From: Diphasiastrum complanatum
Taxonomy: Eukaryota > Streptophyta > Lycopodiopsida > Lycopodiales > Lycopodiaceae
Direction of reading: 5' to 3'
Length of the DNA stretch: 64,000 nt
NCBI GenBank assembly: GCA_029204225.1
Contig: CM055112.1
Span: 29,540,703 to 29,604,702 of the forward strand
Positions 24,965 through 38,000 of this stretch are shown here, in pieces; within the stretch, counting starts at the first letter, position 1; every line of letters begins with the position of its first letter. A program made the position numbers and the translations under genes. Below the pieces are notes generated by a model, which worked only from the letters and a program-made list of their open reading frames with translations, was not told the origin of the DNA and made no database searches.

Positions 24965-25080
24965 CTAAGAACCCTGCTGTCCTGCTGTCCAATCTTTCTA
25001 CGAGAAAAACATGTTGTCCTACTGTCCTAAACCCTGCTGCCCTGCTGTCCTATTGTCCTAAACCATGCTGCCTTCACTGT
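24965..25080. repeat. Short minisatellite (CCTGCTGTCCTA-type)
   Basis: At least six imperfect repeats of CTGCTGTCC/TACTGTCCTAAACC. Confidence 0.8.
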
Positions 25081-25174
25081 GCAGAACAATTAGCTGGTTG
25101 GTCTGATACCTTTATTCAATTCTTTTGTAAATTTATCATCTTTTGGGAACAGTTTCTGTCAATCCAAGCCAGGG

Positions 25175-25320
25175 ATGGCTTGTGCACTTGAGGTCAATGC
25201 TCTGCTGACGTTCATCAGCGATGTGGGTTATCCATTTACAATCACATCAAGTTGGGTAGGTGGTAATCCATGCGTTGGATGGCAAGGTATTGCCTATGAT
25301 TCATCTGGTGGGCATGTGTC
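25175..25320 (+). pseudogene. Orphan fragment of a TMK-type LRR receptor-like kinase ectodomain
   Basis: The frame begins MACALEVNALLTFISDVGYP and continues SSWVGGNPCVGWQGIAYD. This matches the short non-LRR island/cap of TMK receptor kinases, where a helix (EVxALLxFL..GYP) is followed by a W-x-G-x-x-PC-x-GW motif. No LRRs, transmembrane segment or kinase follow, so it is an isolated, probably retro- or Helitron-copied fragment. Confidence 0.55.
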
Positions 25321-25369
25321 TTCCATCTTATGGAGCTCCCTCTGCATCCACAACACCTCCTCATAGCAC

Positions 25370-28300
25370 CAATTTAATGTTTGCTGCTTTCCCTGCATCC
25401 ATACCATCTCCTCAGAACACCAATCCACCAATCCAAGATCAGCGAGGAATGAGGGTGAGGAATAAGGAGGCCGATGGAGTGCATGAGCACCGATGACAGA
25501 GGAGCATCGATGGAAAGTGCAGGAGCACAGATGACGAAGGAGCTATGTTGCATCAGAACTACGTTTTGACCAACTTTGGTTTTGAAGCTAAGTTCCTGAC
25601 AGCCGTTCGCTGTGAGGCACGACCTATTTTAGGATTTGTTTTGGGGGCTTAGTTTTGCTAGACGTCTGCTGACGTATCTGGTAACAATGAGATGAAAGTC
25701 TATGAAGAACTTGAAAGCCTGCTCATGCTTTTGCATCAGGGTGTTTCTTCTTCTCCATGCTTTTGCCGTAACATACATAACATGACTTTGTGTGCTCTGC
25801 CCCAATCAAGCGGCTGCTGATCTGTGAATCAGGAACCACATACTTCTCTTTCTACCCAGCATTCAGATCATAGCTATCGTTGTTGGCAACAAAGTTCTCA
25901 GCTCAGACAACGATCCCATCACAGTACCCATGCAAGTTCCTGCTATGCGCAATGCCCACAACGCTCTATCGTGTCGGATTCAATGAATTAACCACTAAAA
26001 TATATTTATATATATATATTCTCGAAAAGAATAACCATAGATTATAGACTTTTTACAAAATACAACACGAAATAGAAAAAAGCTTATAGGAGGAAGAGTT
26101 TATCAACCTCCTTAAAAAGAAGTAATGGGAAGATGACATAATCACCGATCCCGGATTCCCTGCTGTTCCTATCTAACCAAATGTTCCATAATGTGATAAC
26201 TCTAGTAAATTGCCAGGAAGCATTGATAGCTGCATCCTCAAAAGTCATATCATTGTTATATATTTTGCCATTAATATTTCATTGTTGCATCATGAGTGTA
26301 TCTTTCATTCTTCTTGTTGGCTAAAGCAATGACCACATGCTAGTTATTTAGTTACTCTTCAATATTTCAATATACTCATTGTTTTCGTTTGAATATTGAA
26401 TGCTAACCAGAAAGGCTTAAGTGCCTCAAGTAGAATACTTCCTTATGTTTGATCTTGTCATAGATGTGAAAGGGCTTATATTATGTGGACCAAATATGAG
26501 TATAAAACTACATCTCTCGCACCTTGGTTTATTCTCATTCTATCACAATACAATGCACTAGGCAATTTAAAAGTTGTACAACCTCAAATTCAGCACAAGT
26601 GAGTTTCCAATCATTATCGACGTGCTCATGACCGTGGTTAGTAAGAACCTCTTCACATGCTCACCTTGATAGACTTCATCTCTTCAACAAGGTAGGTCAA
26701 TGGTTTGCATGCCACACAACCTCAAATAGATGTGTTCCTCCACTTCCAACACATTGCATGGTACCTAGATACCTTTTTAGAATTATCCATTGGAAATTCC
26801 TTGTTAGAGTTGCGAGTTATTAACTAGATCTTTAATCAAGTGGAATCCGGGACCCCTGAGCTGAAGAGCCTCATCTCCTAAAGGAATGATAGAGTTCTAT
26901 GCTCATCAACATTGTTAATTTTACCCTACTTTTGCCTAGTTTGCATTGCCAACCATTACAACTTCTCCAAGTGACACCTTTGAAGGGTGACATCCAAGTG
27001 GTTGGGTACAACATACATTATCCTTCAAGCCCAATTGGCTGAATAGTCCGTGTTTCACAAAGTGTGTGAACCCCGTCACATCCTCAGATGAGCGGAGGGG
27101 GATGCAAAGGTTATGTAGCAAGCTGAATTCGATCCCCTCATCCTCCACTAGTGCCATCTCGAGGCTGTAAGACGGTAGGAGAGACCTCACCTCAGGTCAA
27201 CCACTAGGCCATCCACCAATTTGTGCATGGAGTCTAGGAGAGGAACATTTGGTGATTAGCTTGTCTGCCAGAGGAGATCTTGCTTATGGGGTTGCTATAC
27301 AAGCCTTGTCACGTAGAAGACCTCTAAAAATTTTGTACGTTCAATAACCTGCTGGTCACCTTGTTATGTGATGAATAGTTACGCCTTTTGAGGGTCGTGG
27401 GTGATAAAGGTTGTAGGTTTATTGTAAAAATTCAGATCTTTCTGAGTTATTTAGCAACTTCGGACATGGCCAGCCATCAAAAACCAGGCAAGTGGGAACA
27501 ACCCATCAACTTACTAGTACATGTACTAGTAGAGCTTCCTTGTGGTTGATAGTACCCGAAAATGAGGCCAAGTAGCTATGTGGCATTCAAACTACTCATG
27601 TTAGTACAAAATTGTTATCTAACACCTATTTTGCAGCAAAATTTGTCAATATTTAACAAACAATCTGGTTTCTTAGACCCATCAAACATCTAGCATTTTT
27701 TGAGCTGAGCTGCCCCCCACCCCCACCACCAAATAGTCTTCCCTCAGCCTTTAACAGCATTTCAATGGCTACCTTCCACTTTTGAGAGCCATCTATGATC
27801 TACAACGTGTCATTGAAGCTACTATGAATGTAAAAGACACTACTGCACTCCTGGTCCTTAGTGTATAAATACTTCTAGGTGTTATCAACCTGTCGGATCA
27901 CAAAGAATCGAGCCTGGGTGGGCAAGCACAAAACTTAAGCAAATACACACCTAACGGGTATAAAGGTTATGTAGTAGTATCAACATGTGGGATCACAGAG
28001 AAGAATCAAACCTGGGTGGGCGAGTGCAACTCAAGAACCGTGTATAAATGACGAAGTTGCTCCTATAACTACATAAGTATCTCTCATACTAAATGTAATG
28101 AAAAGGGGAAAAAGAGGATCTTTCTGCCTAAGTACCTATAGCTATATTGATTTTGACAGTGCAGAGAAAAATAAAGACAGCTGGCAAATGTTTCTATCTC
28201 AAGTAACATTCCATGAGCTCCCTTACTGTTTGTCTCCAACACAGAAGCCCCCCTGGAAGGCCATGATTAAAAATTTATTTACCTATTTTCTCACAAATGA

Positions 28301-28714
28301 CCTGGAGGAAAGTCCACATACTTCATGTGCAAATCCAGTATGTCTCTTCCATAGATGACACTGTAGTATTTCACATCTGTTTCAAGCTTTTAAAAAAATC
28401 TACTAAAGGCACTAGAGAAAAGTCCAAGTACAAGTGTGCTGTATGAGAGTATCGAGCATAAGGTACTAGACGTGCTTTAGCTGAAAACAGATCTAAGATT
28501 ATGTGCGTAACAATTCAAACTTAAGAGGATTCCCACAAAATTTGAACTGTGCTGCTAGAAATACATCGCTTCAATTACTCTGTAAACCATCACAGATGAC
28601 AGATATCAAGCCATGACAAAACTTTGGCCTACAAGGGGACGAGGGGATGAGATCACAGGTAATAAAATTAACTTTGTCCAAGTAAAACTGTGAGAGGAAA
28701 GTCTGTGCACTAAA
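25370..28714. other. Gene-poor stretch
   Basis: No coding region is recognised, only short frames without domains. The last few hundred bases, above about 28.4 kb, should hold the 3' UTR of the SERGT1-like gene transcribed on the - strand. Confidence 0.45.
27893..28035 (-). repeat. Pair of tRNA-B-box-like repeats
   Basis: GGATCACAAAGAATCGAGCCTGGGTGGGC at about 27896 recurs at about 27992 with a few changes. On the - strand it reads CACCCAGGTTTGATTC-like, a tRNA T-arm/B-box. It matches the tandem family at 51.78-52.07 kb and the word near 7991. Confidence 0.55.
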
Positions 28715-31700
28715 TCAAGGTCTTGCATGTGACACAATGTAATCATTCATGTGCCGAGAATTTGAAGATTCCCCATTTAAGTTTGCAGCATGTTGTTTGC
28801 GCAACTTTAGCTGTTGCAGCTTTTGCTTCTGCACTGTTGAATGATGCCTTGAGTATGTGGTCGATATCACAACCAAGAAGAAAACAACCAAAATGGTCCA
28901 AAGAGCAACCATCCAATATCTCGGGCTGATACCTACTATTGGTCTTGAATGCTTTGGCTCAAACATGCTCTTGTTTACTTGAATGCCACTTGAGTTTTTA
29001 TCTGAAAATTTTCCACCTATCTTTTCTGCAGAAATGCCACTGCGGCTGGGGTTTATTAGTGATTTGATTTCATTCTGCTCTAACTCAGCTTGCCGTCCAT
29101 CAGTTACTTCCCTCAAAAGTGGAGTATTTTGCAGTTTGCCACCACTTTCCGTTACATCTTCCTTGACTTCTTGATCCAATTCATCCAAGCAACCCCGCTT
29201 CTTGTGATGCAAGTACAATGCTTTATTCAAAATTGTGATACATTCAATGCTAATCTGGTCTCTCCTAAGCTCACCCCTGTCACTTGTCGCTAGCGACGAG
29301 GGATCAGGAGGCTCAGGAAACATTCTCCAACAGATATTTGTCATATCCTCCCGCGTCCAGTGTGCCTTGTTGAATTTCCAGTTGCCCACGCCAAACTCTA
29401 ATCCATAGTGAAGTACAGGAGGCTCTACCCCTTCAAAAGGTATGTACCCAGGATAAAGCATTATGTCATCTCTGATTTGATGCCTCAAATTTAACTGCAC
29501 ATAGAAACTGTTTTCAGAAGTTTTTTAACAAGTTCAATTCTTTAGTTCCTAACTATTATTCTAAACTTTTATCAAGTGCCACCCTCATAACATTGTTATG
29601 AAGAGATGAAATATGAAAGCTTGTCATAAGAAAAACTTCAAAAAAGATAAGAACACAAAATTCTAGTTGGAGTTTTTATGGAGTCAATTTATTTAACTAC
29701 TGATAAGTGAAAGAAATAAGAATCTAATAAGAGAATGTTGTTCTATTGAAAAAATGATGGTAATTGGAACATTTCAGCATCAACATCAGGACAAATGTCC
29801 TCCAAAGAGTCTTTGCTAATTTGAAAAACTTAATTCACATATCCAAATATGCAGCACTAGCTTGCAATAAGTACTAATAACTCTTCTAACAAGGATAATC
29901 AAAAGTATTTCAAAATATTTGTATGCCACCACGAAATTCAACTTGACAGGTGTATCTTTGTAAGTAATCCCGAAATTGGTACATGAGTGTAACTGTGCTA
30001 CCACACTATCAGAAGTGTATGTATGCTACATGTATACCCTACAAAAGTAGAACTCAGATTGAAAGATGCACACTATGTGCTATGTGCAGCTATGAAGCTG
30101 TTCGCATATCCAACATTGAAGTTAAGAAGTTTAAGCAGTGCCTGTAGAGCAGAAACATGTATCCAATGTCAATACTGCAGTTTCCTATCAGTAATTGACC
30201 CAATTAATTGAACTTGTACACCAATCAAATCTTGTCTGATACGACTTATATAAACATAAAATGTGTAGAACAAAATAGGAGTTATGGTGTATTATATAAA
30301 AAAAGTAGAATAAGAATATATATTTATTAGTATAAGACAAATAAGTTCAGCTCGACAATATACTGAAGTACAATCATTATACCCATGATTTGTTAGCGAA
30401 AGGGGGGGAAAAATTTTATCAGAGTAGTTTGGTGCACCCCATACGACCTTTCAAAAAATATCTCAGAAATCAGAGCTTCAAAAAGCCATTCAGGAGAGCT
30501 CATCCAGATTTGGATGTGCTGCCTGCCTTGTGACCAACATACTACAGACAATCTCAGCATGTCTTCCTTCAATCCCGAGGCTGTAGTCAAGTTTCCTTAC
30601 ATTTTCAATGGGGCAAGTAGTATAAAAAACAAAAATTGATATTTGTGTTGTGAATGATTCTTTTGATATTTATGTTGTGAACAATAGAATGCCTCAGTAA
30701 GTAAGATGACCAAATGCTTGAATGAGGTTAAAATAAAAAAAATGTGAATTTGAAAAAGTTCTGGATTTTTTTGATATTTATGTGTTGGGAACGATAGAAT
30801 GCCTCAGTAAGTAAGATGACCAAATGCTTGAATAAGGTTAAAATATAAAAAAATGTGAATTTGAAAAAGTTCTGGTTTGAAAGGTCAAATTGCAACAATT
30901 GACTACCTGCTAGAATACAAACTTTGTTGTGAAAGTATGCTCATAAGGATGTGCACAAGGGCATAGAAAGAGCAACTGCTGTCGAATATTCAAGAAGTGA
31001 AAGTCAAATTAAAATTTCTAGGAAGAAGAATTTAGAATAGAAGGGAGTAGATAGAGAAATGAAATACATTGAGAGACCTCTATTGCTGAATGTCAACAGG
31101 GACTCTGAGAAAGCACTACTTTAGCAGAAACTGGTTTCTTTAACCTGGTGAAAAAAAGGAAAGAAGGCTACAAAAAAAGAAGCTCAAAACAACTCTGCAG
31201 ATGGAATGTCACTTATAAAATAGACAAACTGCTGGACATAGTCAGAAAGTTACTGAACCTTCGTTACAGTTACATAATAGGGTGAAAACTTTGCGATTGG
31301 ATCAGCAAGTTTAAAAAATCCAAAAATTGCAACGATTGATTACTTCCTAGATTACAAACTTAATTGTGAAATATGCTCGTAATGATTTGCACAAGGGCAA
31401 AGAAAGAGTAACTGTTGTGGAATATTCAAGAAGCGAAAGTCAGACTAAATTTTCTAGAAAGAAGAATTCAGAATGAAAGGGAGCAGATTAAAAAATGAAG
31501 TACACTGAGAGATCTCTGTTGCTGAATGTAACTTTGAGAAAACACTGATTTAGCAAAAGCTGACTTCTTTTATCTGGTGAAAAAAGAAAAGAATGCTACG
31601 AAAAGAAAGCTCAAACCAACTTTCCAGATGGAATTTCATTTGTGAGGTAGGCAAACTGTTGGAAATAGTCAAAAAGCTTATTAACCCTTACGACCATAGT

Positions 31701-33639
31701 ATATGGCTTGGTTGGTGACCATTTATTCTGGGCTTTAAAGGATCAGCAAGTTCAAAAATCCAAAAATTCCAACCATCGACTACCTCCTAGCTTACAAACT
31801 TTATTGTGAAAGTATGCTCATAATGATCCGCACGGGGCCATACAAAGAGTGACCGCTGTGAAATATCGGAGAATTAAAAGTCAAATTAAAATTTCTAGAA
31901 AAGGAAGTATTCAGAATGAGAGGGAGCAGATTGAGAAATGAAGTACTCTGAGAGAACTCTATTGCTGAATGTAACAGCGATGGAGGAAACAATGATTTAG
32001 CAGACACTCACTTCTTCTATCTGGTGAAAAAAGGAAAGTATGCTACAAATAAGACAGCTCAAAACAACTCTTCGGATGGAATTTCATTAGTAAGGAACTG
32101 TTGGGAATAGTCAAAAAGTTTATGAACCGTTACACACAGTATATGGCTTGGCGGTTCATAACAGGGTGACCACTTATTCTGGGCTTTGTGAGTAGATCAG
32201 CTAGTTCAAAAATCCCAAAATAATTGCAATATTGAATACTGATAGAGATGGTTAGATAAGAGGCAGGTGTACAGATACATAGCTGACTAATTTGTCTTAC
32301 ATAAACCAGTAAATTCAGAAGGTGCATCCTTTTGCTGACATTCTTACTGTGTGAAATCTGAGCTTCTTGTCCTTAAAACCTTCACCTAAATCTCAAGAAA
32401 AAACTGAAGCCAAATGGCTATAGCAAAAGTATTGCTTTAGTATTGAGATTTCAAATAAAACCTTAACAGGGCTGAGAGTGCAAACATAGCCAACAATCAA
32501 TTAGGGAGCTTAAACTATCAGGCCTAACAGCCAATGAAAGTAGAATATGTATAGCTTGAAGTTACATCAAGTCTATACTCTTTCATGAATCATATAATTC
32601 ACATTCTGATACCTTAGGGTACTGAAGTACCTAAAAAATTGGAGAACATCAAGCCTGATGTCACCTTAGAAATTTAACTTTAATGAATCATATGGTTCAC
32701 AATGTGATACGTTAGTGCCAAGATAGCTACAGAATTAAAGAACATCAAGCCTGATCTCTCCTTAAGATTTTAAATTCAGAGTGGGTAGAATGGAAACATA
32801 CAGAGTTATTCACGTTTTCCTCACCTCTGCGGCACCAAAGGCATAGCCATACATCTCACTGATCCAGCCTTTCCCATACTGATCACCCGAGATATTTGTT
32901 GCCCAATGTGCCTTGTCAGCCCTAACCTGCTCAGTTTTATGCAGCCACAAAGGAGCCAATGCTCGCAAATCTTCAATATGAATGATAATAATCCCACCAA
33001 CTTTGTCACATGCCTCGGGATTCCTCGTATGAATTCGAGCTAATTCATTATCACATCCAATCAGATAACTGCAACAGGCATCAGAACACTGTAACTCTGT
33101 GAGCCAAAGATGAGAAAGGGCAACCAGGATAGAAACACCCCAAACTTAAGCTGAATGCATAAGCAGTGTTCCCTGAAAAAGCAAAAAAGATTACTTTGAA
33201 TGTCCAGATATTTGTTGTTCTTTACACGCTTTTGTGCTGTCATGACTAGCGTAGTGGTCAAGGAAAGATGAAAGATAGGGGTGCAATGGCTTACTTATAA
33301 GGGACAGATACTGGATGACCACGCTCAGCACCAAAATCCCATGGGGTAACAGGCCCTCGCAGTATCATATCTGCATCCATAACGATCAGAAAATCTACTT
33401 CTGTGACAACATGGTTCAGCCAATGTAGCACAGCTGCAGGTTTATTAATTGCCGGATACCTGTCACATCAATATTAGAATTTTGGAAGTTAAAGCTTGGC
33501 ACGAAACACTTATGCTTCAAATGCATGGTGCAAGCACATTGTAACAAATATTTCGTTAGTTGTTTGTAGTGTAGTACAAAGAGATCACATCTACTGATAG
33601 GCACACAGCTAGTTACAAAAAATATTGAAATTTGACAAA

Positions 33640-33671
<32 letters not shown>

Positions 33672-34513
33672 ACCAAAAGTAGTCCTTTTAAGTACTAGAG
33701 CTTATAGAACTATGCATATGGCCACCACAATACAAGTGGGTCGCTGGAATGAATCCTAAACAAGAAAAACAAATTCTCTTGATTAGAAGTCTATCTACAA
33801 GCATTCACCCAGAGAATCGCATCTACTAGCAGTGGTAGAAACGTAAGTTTTTTTGTAGTGTAACAATAGAAAACTATTTCAAAACATAACCTACCAGATA
33901 ATGTTAAGCAACCATAAAGATCACCTACCGATCGCCTGTGAGAGGATGAGTGCTCATTGAGGGCACCAAATGAGTTGGTGCTAAATCCATGCCTTTGTAA
34001 TTCTTCAAATCCTCCTCTGTACAGCTTAGCAACCTTGTAATATAACCCGGCTGGCCACTCAATTCAAAACTATGCACAAGGCCAACAGTTTGCCAGTCAA
34101 AATACGAAGAACATTCGACTGAGAATAGTGTATGAATTTTAGGCCAGCTCTTTTGAATTATGGATTGTTGTTCTTCCTTGTCCTTCAAGAGATTGTCCGC
34201 AGCTGCATCTTTATCCAACACAAGTCCTTCCAATTTCTCAGTTGCAAGGTCATTGGTTCTAGATTGGGTTAGAAATTCACTGTAGCCTACAGAAGAGTTC
34301 AACATGGTCTTCAGAAACTCCAGGTACTCTGACTTGGGAGGTTCTAAGCATCCATGTTTCTCATGGTGGAGAATCAATCCTTCATTTACAGTGTTTATAC
34401 ACTCAATGCTTAAAAGTAAAGCACGAAACTTGTTTTCATCTTGCTCCATCATTTGAACCTGCATTAAATAGTTGATCTTTTAAAAAGTGGAATAGATGCA
34501 ATAAAAGAAGTTT

Positions 34514-34580
<67 letters not shown>

Positions 34581-34943
34581 ATGAGATTCCTATTGATGTG
34601 CCACCGCGGAAAAAGCCCAGATGCAGTCGGCACTCGCCTCCATCAGGGCCCACTGTACACTCCACTCAGCGAACACTTCACACGTACTTTCGCTGATATG
34701 TACTTATTCTCCACCTAGCCCGGGTTGTGGGCATTGGTACTTTTTCTGTAGTTCTTCTGTTATACCTGACCCAGGTTGTGGGCTTATTTCACTTCTGCTT
34801 TGTTCTACTTTCGTTCGTAGCTAGTTTATAGCATTTTACGGCCACGTCCTCCTATGGATGATGCTCCCACTATTGCTTGTACATATTTTCTTTTTGGTCT
34901 AATGCACCCACGGGTGCCCAAAAGACGTTAATAAAGCTTTCTT

Positions 34944-35000
<57 letters not shown>

Positions 35001-38000
35001 TTAGATTTCCTGTGCTATAAACCTTTGAATACCCAAAGACCTCTTGAGAATCAAAAGTAGCTACATGAGCTCTATCATGATCCTGAAATGAGTGCACTAT
35101 TTTGGTAGCTACAGCTATTTAGTATGACTACCAAATATAGAGATTTACTATAGTTGGTTTCTTAGCAAATTTAGACATAGGTCTCTTTAGCAAAATTTAC
35201 ATAATGGGTACTTGCACCCCTGTCAAATACAGTACGATTTCCTACAATCATTGTATTGTAATCTATTGTTCTTTCTCTAGCTTTCAGATTTGTGAGTGCT
35301 AATTAATTTCCATTTGGGAATCAGGATAATGCTGACAACCTAGCTCAAATACATGGCTAACAAAGCAAGGTCACATCCTGTCCCTCATCAAACTCCACAT
35401 ACCAATGATGTCAATCAAAATTAGATTTATACTATTACTGCATATTTTGTACATGAATTGTTGCTAGGCTAATAATCTCTCAAGCACCAGAGAGAGAAGA
35501 TGCTGCTGTAGCTGGAATATTTTTTGGAGGTAATAGTATGCTTGGTAAAGTTCACCAATTTCCCGATCCCCTATGCCAATTGAAAAGAAGATAGCCATTT
35601 ATTATTAATAGACATGTGATAATCACACTCAGCTAAGCATAGGTGCTAGTTCATAAGTGAAACAAAGTGCCCAAACAAGCCTCTGAAGGGTACATTATCT
35701 GAGTAGCCATCACCTGTGAAATGATACGTTGTGCTCATCAATAGTTTTATTTTTCGAATGCGCATAATTTTTTTCCAAAACTAAGAAAGGACTGTGGTAT
35801 TCCTATCAAGGGAATATAAAAAGGGAGACCATGCAGTCATCCAGAATAATCATGCATTTCTCTAAAATAAGAGTAATCCTTGTGTCTTACGCCTACCATA
35901 CTGTTGTAAGCACAAAAGCAATAGATATTGATAAGATGGTATAGGTTAATTTCTACTAGGCCAATATAAATGAGTCTAAAAATAATTAAGGGACCTTTGG
36001 TATCCAAAGTGGCCTTTGACTCATTGCATGTTAAACAAAAGCTTGGAGTCAATAGCAATGGTTCTAAGGATGCAAAGAGCAACATAGTGATACAATCGTC
36101 ATTCAATCCATAATATGGTGCATGGGAATAGGCAGTTCAATATACGTATGGAGAGTACCAAAATCCAAACAATGTAAGAAAGCATCTTGAGAGGCTTTAA
36201 AGTGGTCAGGTAAGGCATGGTCTAGGCAAAAACATGTTAAACAAAAGCTTGGAGTCAATAGCAATGGTTCTAAGGATGCAAAGAGCAACATAGTGATACA
36301 ATCGTCATTCAACAAGGAAATATCCATAATATGGCGCATGGGAATAGGCAGTTCAATAGACTTATGGAGAGTACCAAAATCCAAATAATGTAAGAAAGCA
36401 TCTTGAGAGGCTTCAAAGTGGTCAGCAGGTAAGGCATGGTCTAGGCAAAAACATTGGCAACTAAACATGACAAGGCATCAATGACTATGCTACTCTTGCC
36501 CACAATCTGTAATGAATATCAAAATGTAATGTCTAAGACGTTAGAAGTCACTATTTGTCCTATTTGTCGTTTAATGGAGATTCCTCTGTTGATGCTTTGA
36601 CTGCGAAGTCGAGGTACCAGAAGGTACACCCTGGGGACAGATGTCAAGGGTCATCAGAGTATATTTTCTCCGTGGGTGGAATCTTCTCCAGAGATAGTAC
36701 GATGAGTACAGAGCTTTCTCCAGGCTTGGATTGAGTGACTTCACGGGGTTAATGCCATATTTAATGAAGTTGGGGCAATGTATATGGCTTTGAGGACCCA
36801 AGGAGCATTTTTTTAACTTTTGGTCCATGTACTCAAGTTTGGGGGGTCCATGGGGCACGTGACCTTCTCCAATTAGCGCTGGCTGTCCAATGCCAAGGCT
36901 TTTCATTTGCTTTTGTAACTCCTATGTAACACATGGCTCTTGGCTGTTGGCTTTTGGATATTCCACATTGGGAACCATTGGCCTTTGGATTTCTCTATCT
37001 CTACTAGTATAAATAGGCACCCTCTTTCTGCTGAAGAGGGGAGTGGCAATGCTTATGTACATACATTCTTTGTATAGAGATTTGTCTCCATTGATGTCCT
37101 ACTTTGCTTCCACATGATTGTTCATAGAACATTAATCGCTTAATTCATTGTGAATGTCTCCACTTCTAGTTCACATTGAATCCCGACATAAGAGAACTAG
37201 AATCACAAAAATTCTCGATCATTAACGTCTTTCTTAATATAAAGATAATGGAGGGATGAAATGTGTACATGTCGAAGTGGATGAGGTATAGGTAAAGATG
37301 TCACTTCTTTAGAGCATGAATAATGGCAAGTCTTCTTTCTCATGGATTGTGTAATACCTTTCGGATCAGAACATACCGTTCCATACCTTCGGAATAGAAC
37401 ATGTTCTGTATGTTGGAAACAAGTATTTTTTCCCACTTTGAGAATTGTTTTAAAAAGCACCAATTTAACGTAAATCAGGCCTTTGGACAACATTCTGATA
37501 TTGTGGCTGTATCTGATTTGAAATAGCCTGTGACTCCTCTTTACACCTCATCTGCATACACATATAGGAGTATTTCAAATCTGTAGGTCATATCTTCAAA
37601 TTGTCTCTACATCTTAATTTCAACTCGCTGACCCTCGTATTGTCTGTGTCTTTCATCTTCAATTCTCTATTTCTGAAGTTCAAGGCTGTCTCATTCTTTC
37701 GTAGACCTATAAAAAAGGCATGAGTGTGGTCTAAAAAATAGACACTACTATACCTCAAGATGTAGAGATCAAAACAGGCAGCCATACCAGAATAGTAGGA
37801 TCTAACCTTTTAACCTAGAAACATTCTGTGTGCTGGTAAATTGTTCACTGTTTTAATGCTCGGAAACTACTTAAGATCTTGCAAAACTATGCCAACACTA
37901 TGCAATATAAAGTGGGAGTATTCACTGCATTATGCATGTCTTGCATAGTTTTGAATTCTTGGCAATTTGGACTTTTGGTATGTCAACTTGGATTTTTGAT

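Noticed and set aside
35837-36468. A duplicated small protein gene on - with a repeated Cys-Leu-rich motif
   Set aside because: The similarity follows from the noncoding 206-bp tandem duplication inside an intron.
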